Shown piece by piece: positions 14,969 to 21,721 of a stretch of DNA of 21,874 bases. The notes below the pieces were generated by a model. The model made no database searches and had not been told where the DNA came from. It saw only the letters and a program-made list of their open reading frames with translations. Position numbers and translations under genes: made by a program. The DNA is from Anaerolineae bacterium. GTDB taxonomy: Bacteria > Chloroflexota > Anaerolineae > 4572-78 > J111. The stretch lies in NCBI GenBank assembly GCA_023151115.1, contig JAKLJP010000082.1, positions 1-21,874 on the forward strand. The letters run 5' to 3'. How positions within the stretch are numbered: the first letter of the stretch is position 1; each line of letters opens with the position of its first letter.

Positions 14969-16420
14969 GTGAAAAAGTTGAACCCCCGTGACATCATTGA
15001 TCATGTGCCGGCCTATTGGTGGCGTTGGCTGGCCTTGACCCTGGCTTTAATCGGCCTGGTTGCCTGGGTCCAGTTTAACCTGTCCCCCCCGCCGCCGACC
15101 CCTATCGCCAGCATCATTCTACCCACTCGCGCTGCGTCCCATCCAACGGCAACCCTGACCGTCGAACCGTTGGATAACTTTATCGAAATCGCTATCCTGG
15201 AGATGACGCCGGCCCCTGAAGCGACAGCCACTCCCACACGCAAGCCTACCGCTACCCCCACCCCGATTTTTATGTTTCATGAGGTCCAATCGGGTGAAAC
15301 GCTGATTTCGATTGCCGCAGAGTATGGCATCTCCACGGAAGCTCTATTGGCTGCCAATAATATCCGTGACCCGGCCAATTTGGAAGTGGGGCAAGATTTG
15401 CTGATCCCGCCCCAGGAAGGGCTGCGGGTTCCGGTCGTGCCGCATACCGTCACCGCCGGAGACTCATTGTTAAGTATTGCGGCCAAGTATGGCTCTAGCG
15501 TCAAAAAGATTCTGGCAGCCAACCCTCATTTGCGAGCCGATGATAAGTTGCCGGTGGGCGAAACCATTGCCGTGCCGGTGGTTTTTACCGAACCCAAGCC
15601 GGTTGCCCCGGCGCAAGGATCGGATGAGCCGGTTTATTACACTGTCGTCGAGGGCGATACGCCTTTGGCTATTGCCTATGAGTACGAGATACCGGTCGAG
15701 TTGCTGCTGGCGGCCAATGAGATTACCGACCCGACCCGGCTGCAAGTTGGCGATCAACTGCTGATTCCCCCCAGCCAGGGCTTGACCCAGGGTGTGCCGA
15801 TTATCTTGTACGATTTGGCCGAAGGCGATACGTTGCTCGGCCTGGCTGCCAAATTTGGCTCCAGCGTCAAGGATATTTTGGCAGTTAATCCCGAATTGAT
15901 TCCCTCTTCATTGGAAGTGGGTCAAACAGTGGCTATTCCGGTCATCTTTGCCCCGCCTCGACCCACCCCCTCACCCCAACAGCCCAGAGCAACACCCGTT
16001 CCGATGGCCCCGCCGCCCAGCCTGGTGGAAATGGAACAGCAAATGGTGGCCGGGGTCAACGCCCAGCGGGAAGCCGCCGGACTGCCGCCGTACCAGGTTG
16101 ACCGGGAGATTGCGGCGATGGCCTTGAGCCATGCCCAGGATATGGTCGTCCGGGGCTACTTTGGACACGTTACCCCTGAAGGAACGACGCTGCAAGATCG
16201 CTTTTTTAAAGCGGAGATTAACGCGGCCAATGTCGGCGAGGATATCCAGCGCAACACCCGCCCGGCAAGCGAAACGGTTCAGTTTGCGCTGAACTGGTTT
16301 ATGAACAGCCGCCCCCACCGGGCCAATATTTTGCATGCCCACCACAACCGCATTGGCGTGGGCATCGTCGAAGGGCCGCCGGGTTGGTATACCTATGTGC
16401 TGGTCTTTGCGGAGAGATGA
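14969..16420 (+). CDS. LysM-CAP domain surface protein (four LysM repeats), tandem paralogue
   Basis: A 483-residue paralogue of the preceding protein with one more LysM repeat. Basic N-terminus VKKLNPRDIIDH, membrane anchor at about 19-38, Pro/Thr linker (39-100), LysM repeats at about 103-147, 158-203, 222-267 and 278-324, then the CAP domain (352-481) with H400 in YFGHVTPEG, E424 in VGEDIQ, and H450/H456 in the PHRANILHAHHNRIGVGI segment. GTG 14969 was chosen: AGGAGA at 14952-14957 serves it at a slightly long distance from inside the end of the upstream gene. The basic residues ahead of the anchor predict a cytoplasmic N-terminus with the LysM and CAP parts outside. Tandem duplication followed by LysM gain or loss is the simplest origin. 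A period-7 foldback begins one base after the stop. Confidence 0.9.
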   Translation: MKKLNPRDIIDHVPAYWWRWLALTLALIGLVAWVQFNLSPPPPTPIASIILPTRAASHPTATLTVEPLDNFIEIAILEMTPAPEATATPTRKPTATPTPIFMFHEVQSGETLISIAAEYGISTEALLAANNIRDPANLEVGQDLLIPPQEGLRVPVVPHTVTAGDSLLSIAAKYGSSVKKILAANPHLRADDKLPVGETIAVPVVFTEPKPVAPAQGSDEPVYYTVVEGDTPLAIAYEYEIPVELLLAANEITDPTRLQVGDQLLIPPSQGLTQGVPIILYDLAEGDTLLGLAAKFGSSVKDILAVNPELIPSSLEVGQTVAIPVIFAPPRPTPSPQQPRATPVPMAPPPSLVEMEQQMVAGVNAQREAAGLPPYQVDREIAAMALSHAQDMVVRGYFGHVTPEGTTLQDRFFKAEINAANVGEDIQRNTRPASETVQFALNWFMNSRPHRANILHAHHNRIGVGIVEGPPGWYTYVLVFAER

Positions 16421-16421
16421 G

Positions 16422-16481
16422 GCGTGAAGCGTGATGCGTGAAGAACATCCCTCGTAAGTCATTACGCATCACGCATCACGT
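16422..16481. repeat. Period-7 foldback repeat (GCGTGAT type)
   Basis: Heptamers GCGTGAA, GCGTGAT, GCGTGAA in the left arm pair with the right arm at 16464-16481, 18 bp with two mismatches against 16422-16439. It starts directly after the stop of the second LysM-CAP gene and lies before the VOC gene. The unit is shared with the loci at 1855 and 9774. Confidence 0.88.
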
Positions 16482-16497
16482 TTAGAGAGAAATTTTG

Positions 16498-16902
16498 GTG
16501 CAAATCCTCGGTCTCGATCACATCCAACTCGCTATCCCGCCCGGCGGTGAGGCTGAAGCCCGCCAGTTTTATGGGCAAGTGTTGGGTTTAACGGAGATTC
16601 CCAAACCGGAGCCGTTGGCTTTGCGGGGCGGCTGCTGGTTTGAAGGGCCAGGCATTAGCCTGCACATGGGCATCGAGCCGGATTTCAGACCGGCCCGCAA
16701 AGCCCACCCGGCCTTCCGTGTGGCTGATTTGAGCGAAGCTCAACATGCCCTCGAAGCCACCGGAGCACCCGTTAGCCCCGATGACAGTATCCCTCATGTC
16801 CGCCGTTTTTACACCGCCGACCCTTTTGGCAACCGGATTGAGTTTATCCAGAATGGCGATTTTGTTACCCCACCTCCGGCCCTGGCTGCGACAGCAGCTT
16901 GA
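16498..16902 (+). CDS. VOC family protein (glyoxalase/bleomycin-resistance fold)
   Basis: A 134-residue vicinal-oxygen-chelate fold protein made of two beta-alpha-beta-beta-beta modules. Module 1 is ILGLDHIQLAIPPGGEAEAR then FYGQVLGLTEIPKP; module 2 is HPAFRVADLSEAQHALEATG then RRFYTADPFGNRIEFIQNGD. The usual metal ligand positions are visible: His in GLDHIQLAIP, a middle HMG/HPAF His, and Glu in RIEFIQ. The substrate is unknown; relatives include glyoxalases, dioxygenases and fosfomycin or bleomycin resistance proteins. GTG 16498 is chosen, with GAGAG eight bases upstream; a TTG at 16495 is an equal alternative. Its last 38 bp overlap the end of the convergent PFK gene. Confidence 0.85.
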   Translation: MQILGLDHIQLAIPPGGEAEARQFYGQVLGLTEIPKPEPLALRGGCWFEGPGISLHMGIEPDFRPARKAHPAFRVADLSEAQHALEATGAPVSPDDSIPHVRRFYTADPFGNRIEFIQNGDFVTPPPALAATAA

Positions 16903-19102
16903 CGATGGGCCGCAGTTCCATCCACCACTGCTCCTTGGGCCGGCGGTGAACGGTGTCGAGCAGGCGCGGCAGGTCTTCCAGGCTAAAAAACTTTACCTGC
17001 CCGGCCTGCAAACCGATGAATGACGCCGCCGGGGTTGTCTCCTCGGCCTGTTCAATCAGATATTCGATACAGCGAGCAGCCAGGCGGGTGGCTTGAATCC
17101 GGTCAAAGGGCGAGGGATCGCCGCCCTGCTGCAAGTGGCCCAGGATGGCCTGGCGCACGTCAAACAACTCTTTGCTTTCCTCTTCAAACAGCGAGCACAG
17201 GAAGCCGGTGGTATAGAGTGGGTTGGCATACTCATTGCGGATCAGCAAGGCCAGCCGCCGGCCTCGTTCAAACCCCGCCACCAACCGGGTCAAATCGACT
17301 TGCAGATCGGCCAGGCTGATGCCCTCTTCATTCAGATAAACCCGCTCCGCGCCGGTGGCCATGCCGCTCATCAGGGCCAGGTAGCCGCAGTAGCGGCCCA
17401 TCACTTCAACCACAAAACAGCGCTGCGAGGCCACCGCCGACTGCTTGATTTTGTCAATCGCTTCGACAATATTATTCAAGGCCGTGTCCGCGCCGATGCT
17501 CAACTCCGAGCCGGGCAAATCGTTGTCAATCGAGGCCGGCAGGCAGACCATAGGAATATTAAAAGCCGGAAAGTTGGCCCGCCGGTTAAACAGCTCGTGG
17601 GCCGATTGATAGCCGGTCCAACCGCCGATCATCAGCAGCCCATCAATCTGGTGAGTTTCGATGCTGCGGGCAATGGCATAAAAATCGCTTCCCTCCGGCA
17701 CAAAGCGGTTGGTGCCCAATTCCGCCCCACCGCGCGTGGCCCAGCCGTTGACGCTCATCCAGTCCAACTCTTTTATATCGCCGGCAATCAGCCCCTTGAA
17801 GCCATGTTGGATGCCCAGCATCTGGTGGCCGTGATCCAGCCCCAGTCGAACGGCCACCCGAACTGCCGGGTTCATCCCCGGCGCCGGCCCGCCCGAATGG
17901 ATCACTGCCAGACGAAGCCGTTTGTGGCCGGGCTTAGGCGGATGCGGGGCCGCCCGGATCATGGTCCGTAAGGTGCGAAAAGCATCCTGAAAGCTGCTGC
18001 CGCGCAGCTCCATCGCCGTTTCGTAATCATTGGCCGTAATCGCCTCGTTGACCGCCTGGGTTTGGCGCACGGCGTCCATCAACGATGAGTGGACAATGCG
18101 ATTGCCGCGAATCCCGATCAATTGTGGCTCTGTGTCCGCCTGCATCGTTAACAGGGTGTCCACAGCAGCATAACCCATCATCGTGCTCAGGTTGCGATCA
18201 AAGGCGCTGGGTGCGCCGCCGCGCTGGACGTGCCCCAAAATGGTCACGCGGGCATCCTCGCCCAATTTTTCCTCTAAGACCATTTGGACATACTGGCTGC
18301 TGATGGGCCGGCCCTTCCGGTCTTGCGCTCCTTCAGCCACAATAACAATGCTGTCGCGCCGGCCGCCTATGTTGCGGCCGGCTTTGAGCACTTCGCACAT
18401 TTTATCTTCCCAGTTATCCACATCGGGCGGGCTTTCGGGGATCAACACCCAATCGGCCCCGCCGGCAATAGCCCCCATCAAAGCCAGGTAGCCGCACCTG
18501 CGCCCCATCACCTCCACCACAAAGGTCCGTTGGTGACTGGCGGCGGTGCTGCTCAGGGCGTCCAGCGCCTCGGTGATGCGATGCAGTGAGGTGTCAGCGC
18601 CGATGGTCATATCCGTGCCGAACATATCATTGTCAATCGAGCCAACCAGACCGACAATAGCCAGGCTGGGGTGCTGGTCGGCCACCTTCTGGGTAATTTC
18701 GCCCAGCTTGACCATTTCCGCCAGCAGCCCCGGCCACTCTCGCCGAAAGGTATCGGCCCCGGTCAAGCTGCCATCCCCGCCGACCACTACCAGCCCGTCA
18801 ATTTTGCGTTTGAGCAGATTGCGCGCCGCTTGCCGCCGTCCCTCGCGGGTGCGGAAAGCGGCGCAGCGAGCCGTGCCAATAACCGTGCCGCCTTGCTGCA
18901 AGATGCTGCCCACCGAGTCCCAATTCATGGGGACAATTTGATGGCCGCCGTCAACCATCCCTTGATACCCTTCGCGGATGGCATAAACTTCTAAACCTCG
19001 CGCCAGTGCGGTGCGAACTACGGCTCTTACGGCCGCATTCATACCAGGGGCATCGCCGCCGCTGGTCAACACACCAATAGATTTTTTGGATTGTGCAGCC
19101 AT
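16865..19102 (-). CDS. Double-domain 6-phosphofructokinase (eukaryote-like tandem fusion)
   Basis: A 745-residue protein made of two fused PfkA domains, twice the usual bacterial length. N-half: TSGGDAPGMNAAVRA, GGDGSLTGAD (107-116) with Gly110 as in ATP-dependent enzymes (PPi enzymes carry Asp), catalytic SIDNDMFGTD (154-163), VMGRRCGYLAL, GHVQRGGAPSAFDR. C-half: HSGGPAPGMNPAVR, but GGWTGY (492-497) where the catalytic GGDGS should be, SIDNDLPGSE (523-532), VMGRYCGYLAL and GHLQQGGDPSPFDR. Loss of the active site in the C-half, and Gln for Arg in the HxQxGG motif, match the arrangement in animal and fungal PFK, where the C-half became regulatory. Reaction: fructose 6-phosphate to fructose 1,6-bisphosphate with ATP. 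ATG 19102 has AAAGGAG nine bases upstream; a longer frame runs through repeat DNA. Confidence 0.93.
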   Translation of the reverse strand: MAAQSKKSIGVLTSGGDAPGMNAAVRAVVRTALARGLEVYAIREGYQGMVDGGHQIVPMNWDSVGSILQQGGTVIGTARCAAFRTREGRRQAARNLLKRKIDGLVVVGGDGSLTGADTFRREWPGLLAEMVKLGEITQKVADQHPSLAIVGLVGSIDNDMFGTDMTIGADTSLHRITEALDALSSTAASHQRTFVVEVMGRRCGYLALMGAIAGGADWVLIPESPPDVDNWEDKMCEVLKAGRNIGGRRDSIVIVAEGAQDRKGRPISSQYVQMVLEEKLGEDARVTILGHVQRGGAPSAFDRNLSTMMGYAAVDTLLTMQADTEPQLIGIRGNRIVHSSLMDAVRQTQAVNEAITANDYETAMELRGSSFQDAFRTLRTMIRAAPHPPKPGHKRLRLAVIHSGGPAPGMNPAVRVAVRLGLDHGHQMLGIQHGFKGLIAGDIKELDWMSVNGWATRGGAELGTNRFVPEGSDFYAIARSIETHQIDGLLMIGGWTGYQSAHELFNRRANFPAFNIPMVCLPASIDNDLPGSELSIGADTALNNIVEAIDKIKQSAVASQRCFVVEVMGRYCGYLALMSGMATGAERVYLNEEGISLADLQVDLTRLVAGFERGRRLALLIRNEYANPLYTTGFLCSLFEEESKELFDVRQAILGHLQQGGDPSPFDRIQATRLAARCIEYLIEQAEETTPAASFIGLQAGQVKFFSLEDLPRLLDTVHRRPKEQWWMELRPIVKLLSQPGPEVG

Positions 19103-19136
19103 TGTGATTGCTCCTTTACCTATGCTGGTAAAAAAA

Positions 19137-19195
19137 GACCGCCGACCGCGGACTGCCGACCGCCGATAGAGGAGGCTGCGGTCAGCCGTCGGTGG
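19137..19195. repeat. Period-7 foldback repeat (GACCGCC type)
   Basis: Left arm heptamers GACCGCC, GACCGCG, GACTGCC, GACCGCC, GATAGAG. Read as reverse complement the right arm is GGCCACC, GACGGCT, GACCGCA. Pairing is imperfect, about 15-16 of 21 positions. It lies between the PFK start and the acetyltransferase stop; the right arm includes that stop codon and the last codons. Confidence 0.75.
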
Positions 19196-19778
19196 CCTGT
19201 CCTGAGCCTGCCGAAGGGATCGGCAGTCGTACAGATTTAGCCATAAAAATGTCGGGTTTGCCCCCGCCGTTGGCATCGGGCATCACGCCGACAATGACAA
19301 AGCCGAGCTTTTGGTAAAATTCGTAGGGATGGCCGCGTAGATTTTTAATTTGGGCCACATGCTCCCACACATTCGGATAGAGATTGACGCCGGCCAGGGT
19401 GGTCATCCCGATTTCATCATCCGTGCCCAGCCACAGCGTCAACGCGCCCTGTTCCCGCACCTGCGCTTCCAGATCAGCCACCAGCGCCCGCCCGATACCC
19501 TGGCCCTGGCAATCGGGCCGCACCACCAGCGGATGTAGTTCCCACACCTGCCCGTCGTATTGACGAATACCGCCGACCCACCCGAGCGCCGTCCCGGCTT
19601 CATCCACCGCCACCCGGCTGAGACGATCAGCCTGGAAAGATTCTCTTACTTCCTCTAAAGCCGACTCCATATCGGGCCATGCCTCTGGAGCTAACTCTTT
19701 AAAAGCCGTCACCAACATCGCCGCCACTTGCTGAATAAGCTCCTCATCCTCAGCCCGCAAATCTCTAATTTCCACCAT
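19182..19778 (-). CDS. AAC(6')-Ii-like aminoglycoside 6'-N-acetyltransferase (GNAT family)
   Basis: A 198-residue acetyl-CoA-dependent GNAT enzyme. The match to the enterococcal AAC(6')-Ii type, recalled from memory, is specific: WELHPLVVRPDCQGQGIGRA (acetyl-CoA loop QGQGIG), LWLGTDDEIGMTTLAGVNLY, IKNLRGHPYEFYQKLGF, IVGVMPDANGGGKPDIFMAK. Such enzymes acetylate the 6' amino group of aminoglycosides, but chromosomal members may have another natural substrate, so resistance is not proven. ATG 19778 has GGAGG six bases upstream, inside the period-7 repeat. After MAKSV the last ~15 residues (RLPIPSAGSGQATDG) are encoded by an interspersed repeat (CTGAGCCTGCCGAAGG at 19202-19217) and the GACCGCC foldback, so the natural C-terminus has probably been replaced by repeat sequence. 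Confidence 0.82.
   Translation of the reverse strand: MVEIRDLRAEDEELIQQVAAMLVTAFKELAPEAWPDMESALEEVRESFQADRLSRVAVDEAGTALGWVGGIRQYDGQVWELHPLVVRPDCQGQGIGRALVADLEAQVREQGALTLWLGTDDEIGMTTLAGVNLYPNVWEHVAQIKNLRGHPYEFYQKLGFVIVGVMPDANGGGKPDIFMAKSVRLPIPSAGSGQATDG
19200..19226. repeat. Interspersed repeat TCCTGAGCCTGCCGAAGG with small hairpin
   Basis: TCCTGAGCCTGCCGAAGG (19200-19217) is a motif I recall as widely dispersed in Chloroflexota and some other genomes, translating as SAGSGQA or RQAQDRP. CTGCCGA/TCGGCAG (19208-19214, 19220-19226) forms a 7-bp hairpin. Here it lies inside the 3' end of the acetyltransferase gene. The dispersal claim is from memory. Confidence 0.6.
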
Positions 19779-19782
19779 TACA

Positions 19783-19868
19783 ATCCTCCACCCTCCACTT
19801 TCTATCTTCCATCTTCCATCTTCCATCCACTATCTTCTATCTTCTATCCTCTATCCTCTATCCTCTGT
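19783..19868. repeat. Period-7 tandem repeat (TCTATCC/TCCATCT type), no second arm
   Basis: About eleven to twelve heptamers in a row on the plus strand, for example ATCCTCC, ACCCTCC, ACTTTCT, then ATCTTCC units, TCTATCT, TCTATCC three times, TCTGTCC. Unlike the other loci no complementary arm is present. On the minus strand it supplies the C-terminal codons and stop of the HDAC gene (QRIEDRG) and, at its other end, the GGAGG ribosome site of the acetyltransferase gene. Confidence 0.9.
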
Positions 19869-20764
19869 CCTTGCCGTTCCACCGCCGCCCGAATGGTTTG
19901 AAAATGAATATCCACAATGTCGTCAATCTGCGGCGCGTAGCCGCCAGACATGGTGATGGCCAGCGGCAGACCTGCCGCCTGGCAGTAATCAAACACCAAG
20001 CGGTCTCGTTCGGCCAGGCCGGTTTTGGTTAAGGCCAGGCGGCCCAGCCGGTCGCCAACAAAAGGATCAGCCCCGGCCAGATAAATCGCCAGTTCGGCCT
20101 GGGCTTGGGCCAGCGCCTGCCTCAACCCTCTCTCCAGCGCGGCCAGATACGCGGCGTCGTCTGCGCCATCTTCAAGCTCAACATCCAGGTCGCTGCGCTC
20201 TTTGTGAAAAGGGAAATTTTTGGCGCCGTGGATGGAGAAGGTAAAGATGGTCGGGTCATCGGCCAGGATCGAGGCGGTGCCGTTGCCCTGATGCACGTCA
20301 CAATCAATGATGACGACGCGCTGCGCCCGACCTTCGGCCTGCATAGCCCGCGCGGCTATGGCGCTGTCGTTAAAAACGCAAAAGCCCTGGCCCATGTTGC
20401 GGAAAGCGTGATGCGTGCCTCCGGCCAGATTGGCCGCAAAGCCGTCCTCCAGCGCCGCCCGGCAGGCGGCGATGGTGGCCCCGGAGGAGCGGCGGGAGCG
20501 CTCGACCATCTCCGGCGACCAGGGAAAGCCAATCCGCCGGATTTCCTGGGGAGTCAACAGACCGTGCTGCACCCGGTGCAGGTAGTCCGTGTCGTGGGCG
20601 CGGATGATTTCGACATCGCTGGCGGCAGGAGGAACGCACATATTTTCCGGGGCAATCAGGCCCGACTCGGCTACGCGCTGGCGTAATAAGGCATATTTTT
20701 GCATCGGAAAACGATGCTCTGGCGGCAGTGGCAGAACAAAGTGGTCGGTGTAAAAGACTCTCAA
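19844..20764 (-). CDS. Histone deacetylase family (HDAC/AcuC/AphA-like) deacetylase
   Basis: Zinc-dependent deacetylase of 306 residues with the arginase/HDAC fold, compact like bacterial class-IV-type members. It starts RVFYTDHFVLPLPPEHRFP. The catalytic His pair is in GGTHHAFRNMGQGFCVFND (H118, H119). Zinc ligands are D156 and H158 in VIIDCDVHQGNGTA and D233 in YLAGADPF. The transition-state Tyr is Y276 in MSGGYAPQ. All active-site residues are present, so it should be functional on acetylated amines, polyamines or proteins. The start is TTG 20764, the only codon that keeps the conserved N-terminus; no good Shine-Dalgarno is seen, and palindromic element copy 3 lies 14 bp upstream. The last residues are encoded by the period-7 repeat. 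A GNAT acetyltransferase follows on the same strand. Confidence 0.9.
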   Translation of the reverse strand: MRVFYTDHFVLPLPPEHRFPMQKYALLRQRVAESGLIAPENMCVPPAASDVEIIRAHDTDYLHRVQHGLLTPQEIRRIGFPWSPEMVERSRRSSGATIAACRAALEDGFAANLAGGTHHAFRNMGQGFCVFNDSAIAARAMQAEGRAQRVVIIDCDVHQGNGTASILADDPTIFTFSIHGAKNFPFHKERSDLDVELEDGADDAAYLAALERGLRQALAQAQAELAIYLAGADPFVGDRLGRLALTKTGLAERDRLVFDYCQAAGLPLAITMSGGYAPQIDDIVDIHFQTIRAAVERQGQRIEDRG

Positions 20765-20778
20765 GGACTATTACCAGG

Positions 20779-20868
20779 CATGTCATTTCGACCGAAGGGA
20801 GAAATCTCTGATGCCTGTGTAGCACTGTAGGGACGCTTCGTGTCGGCCTACGGCCTCGAAATGACATG
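20779..20868. repeat. Palindromic intergenic element, CATGTCATTTCGA family, copy 3
   Basis: A 90-bp element with perfect 13-bp terminal inverted repeats (CATGTCATTTCGA at 20779-20791, complement at 20856-20868). The interior shares GGGAGAAATCTC with the other copies and has a CGGCCTACGGCCTCG segment near the right end. It lies between the divergent HDAC and histidine-phosphatase genes. Confidence 0.85.
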
Positions 20869-20929
20869 AGGGCTGAGCAGTTACAATTTATTCCCATTAT
20901 GCCACAAGACGCGAGGCTACACAAAGTTA

Positions 20930-20958
20930 TTGGCAGGGGCACCAGGAAAGTGTATAAT
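20930..20958 (+). promoter_or_regulatory. Near-consensus sigma-70-type promoter of the histidine phosphatase gene
   Basis: TTGGCA (20930-20935), a 17-bp spacer and TATAAT (20953-20958). The expected start is near 20965, four bases before the AAGGAG ribosome site, so the leader is very short. Confidence 0.75.
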
Positions 20959-20984
20959 TCTGGGCAGCAAGGAGATTGACCAAC

Positions 20985-21719
20985 ATGAAACTCTTTCTCA
21001 TTCGACACGCCCAATCGTTTAACAACGCCCTGCCGCCGGAGCGCGAGCATTTTGAGCGGGTGAGTGATCCGCCGCTGACGGAACTGGGCCATCGCCAGGC
21101 CCACTTGTTGGCCGAACATCTGGCAACCGGCAAAAACCCGGAACTGTCCTCCTGGACCTCGGTTGAGGCGACGGCCAGCCACAGACGGCGCGGTTACAAC
21201 ATCACCAAACTCTATTGCAGCGCCATGCATCGCGCCCTGCAAACCGCTTTGCCGGTGAGCCAGGCTTTGGGGCTAACGCCCGAAATCTGGTTGGATATTC
21301 ACGAACACGGCGGTATTTATCTGGATGAGGGTGAAAATAGAGAGCCGGTGGGCTACCCCGGCAAAACTCGCTCAGAAATTGCCGCCGAGTTTCCCGGCTA
21401 TATCATCCCCGAACTTATTACTGAGGAAGGCTGGTGGAGCGGGGGTTGTGAGGATTGGCCGGGCTGTCACAGCCGGGCCATCAGGGTCGCTACGGCCTTG
21501 CGTGCTCAGGCAGCCAGCGAGGAACGTATTGCCCTGGTTTCGCACGGGGGCTTTATTGACGCTTTGATTAAAGCCTTGCTTTACCAGTCGCCCAGCCCGC
21601 ACGTTTTTTACTACAAATTTAATACGGCCATCTCCCGCATTGATTTCCGCGAGGATGGCCGCATTGATTTTCGCTATTGGAACTGGGTAGAACACTTGCC
21701 CCAGGAATTGATTACATAA
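20985..21719 (+). CDS. Histidine phosphatase superfamily protein (phosphoglycerate-mutase-like)
   Basis: A 244-residue cytoplasmic phosphatase or mutase of the RHG family. The nucleophile motif is LIRHAQSFNN (RHAQ in place of the usual RHGE/RHAE), TELGHRQAHLLAEHL follows, and the second catalytic His is in ALVSHGGFIDALI. The segment CSAMHRALQTALPVSQALG carries the conserved Arg of the C-S-x-x-x-R-A-x-x-T-A block. An insertion of about 30 residues (NPELSSWTSVEATASHRRRG) before that block, and an acidic middle (IYLDEGENREPVGYPGKTRS), set it apart from the shortest family members. The substrate is unknown. ATG 20985 follows AAGGAG at ten bases; an in-frame TTG at 20976 is too close to it. It is transcribed alone from the promoter at 20930-20958. 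Confidence 0.9.
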   Translation: MKLFLIRHAQSFNNALPPEREHFERVSDPPLTELGHRQAHLLAEHLATGKNPELSSWTSVEATASHRRRGYNITKLYCSAMHRALQTALPVSQALGLTPEIWLDIHEHGGIYLDEGENREPVGYPGKTRSEIAAEFPGYIIPELITEEGWWSGGCEDWPGCHSRAIRVATALRAQAASEERIALVSHGGFIDALIKALLYQSPSPHVFYYKFNTAISRIDFREDGRIDFRYWNWVEHLPQELIT

Positions 21720-21721
21720 CC

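Noticed and set aside
19103..19276. N-terminal extension of the phosphofructokinase
   Set aside because: It translates repeat DNA (RQAQDRP type) and overlaps the acetyltransferase gene; ATG 19102 has AAAGGAG and begins the conserved domain.
1855..19868. CRISPR array
   Set aside because: The tandem units are 7 bp with no spacers of uniform length and no cas genes; they are simple tandem repeats with foldback arms.
20370..21242. Long minus-strand reading frame across the HDAC/phosphatase junction
   Set aside because: It crosses palindromic element copy 3 and both flanking genes in the wrong frames; no domain is visible.
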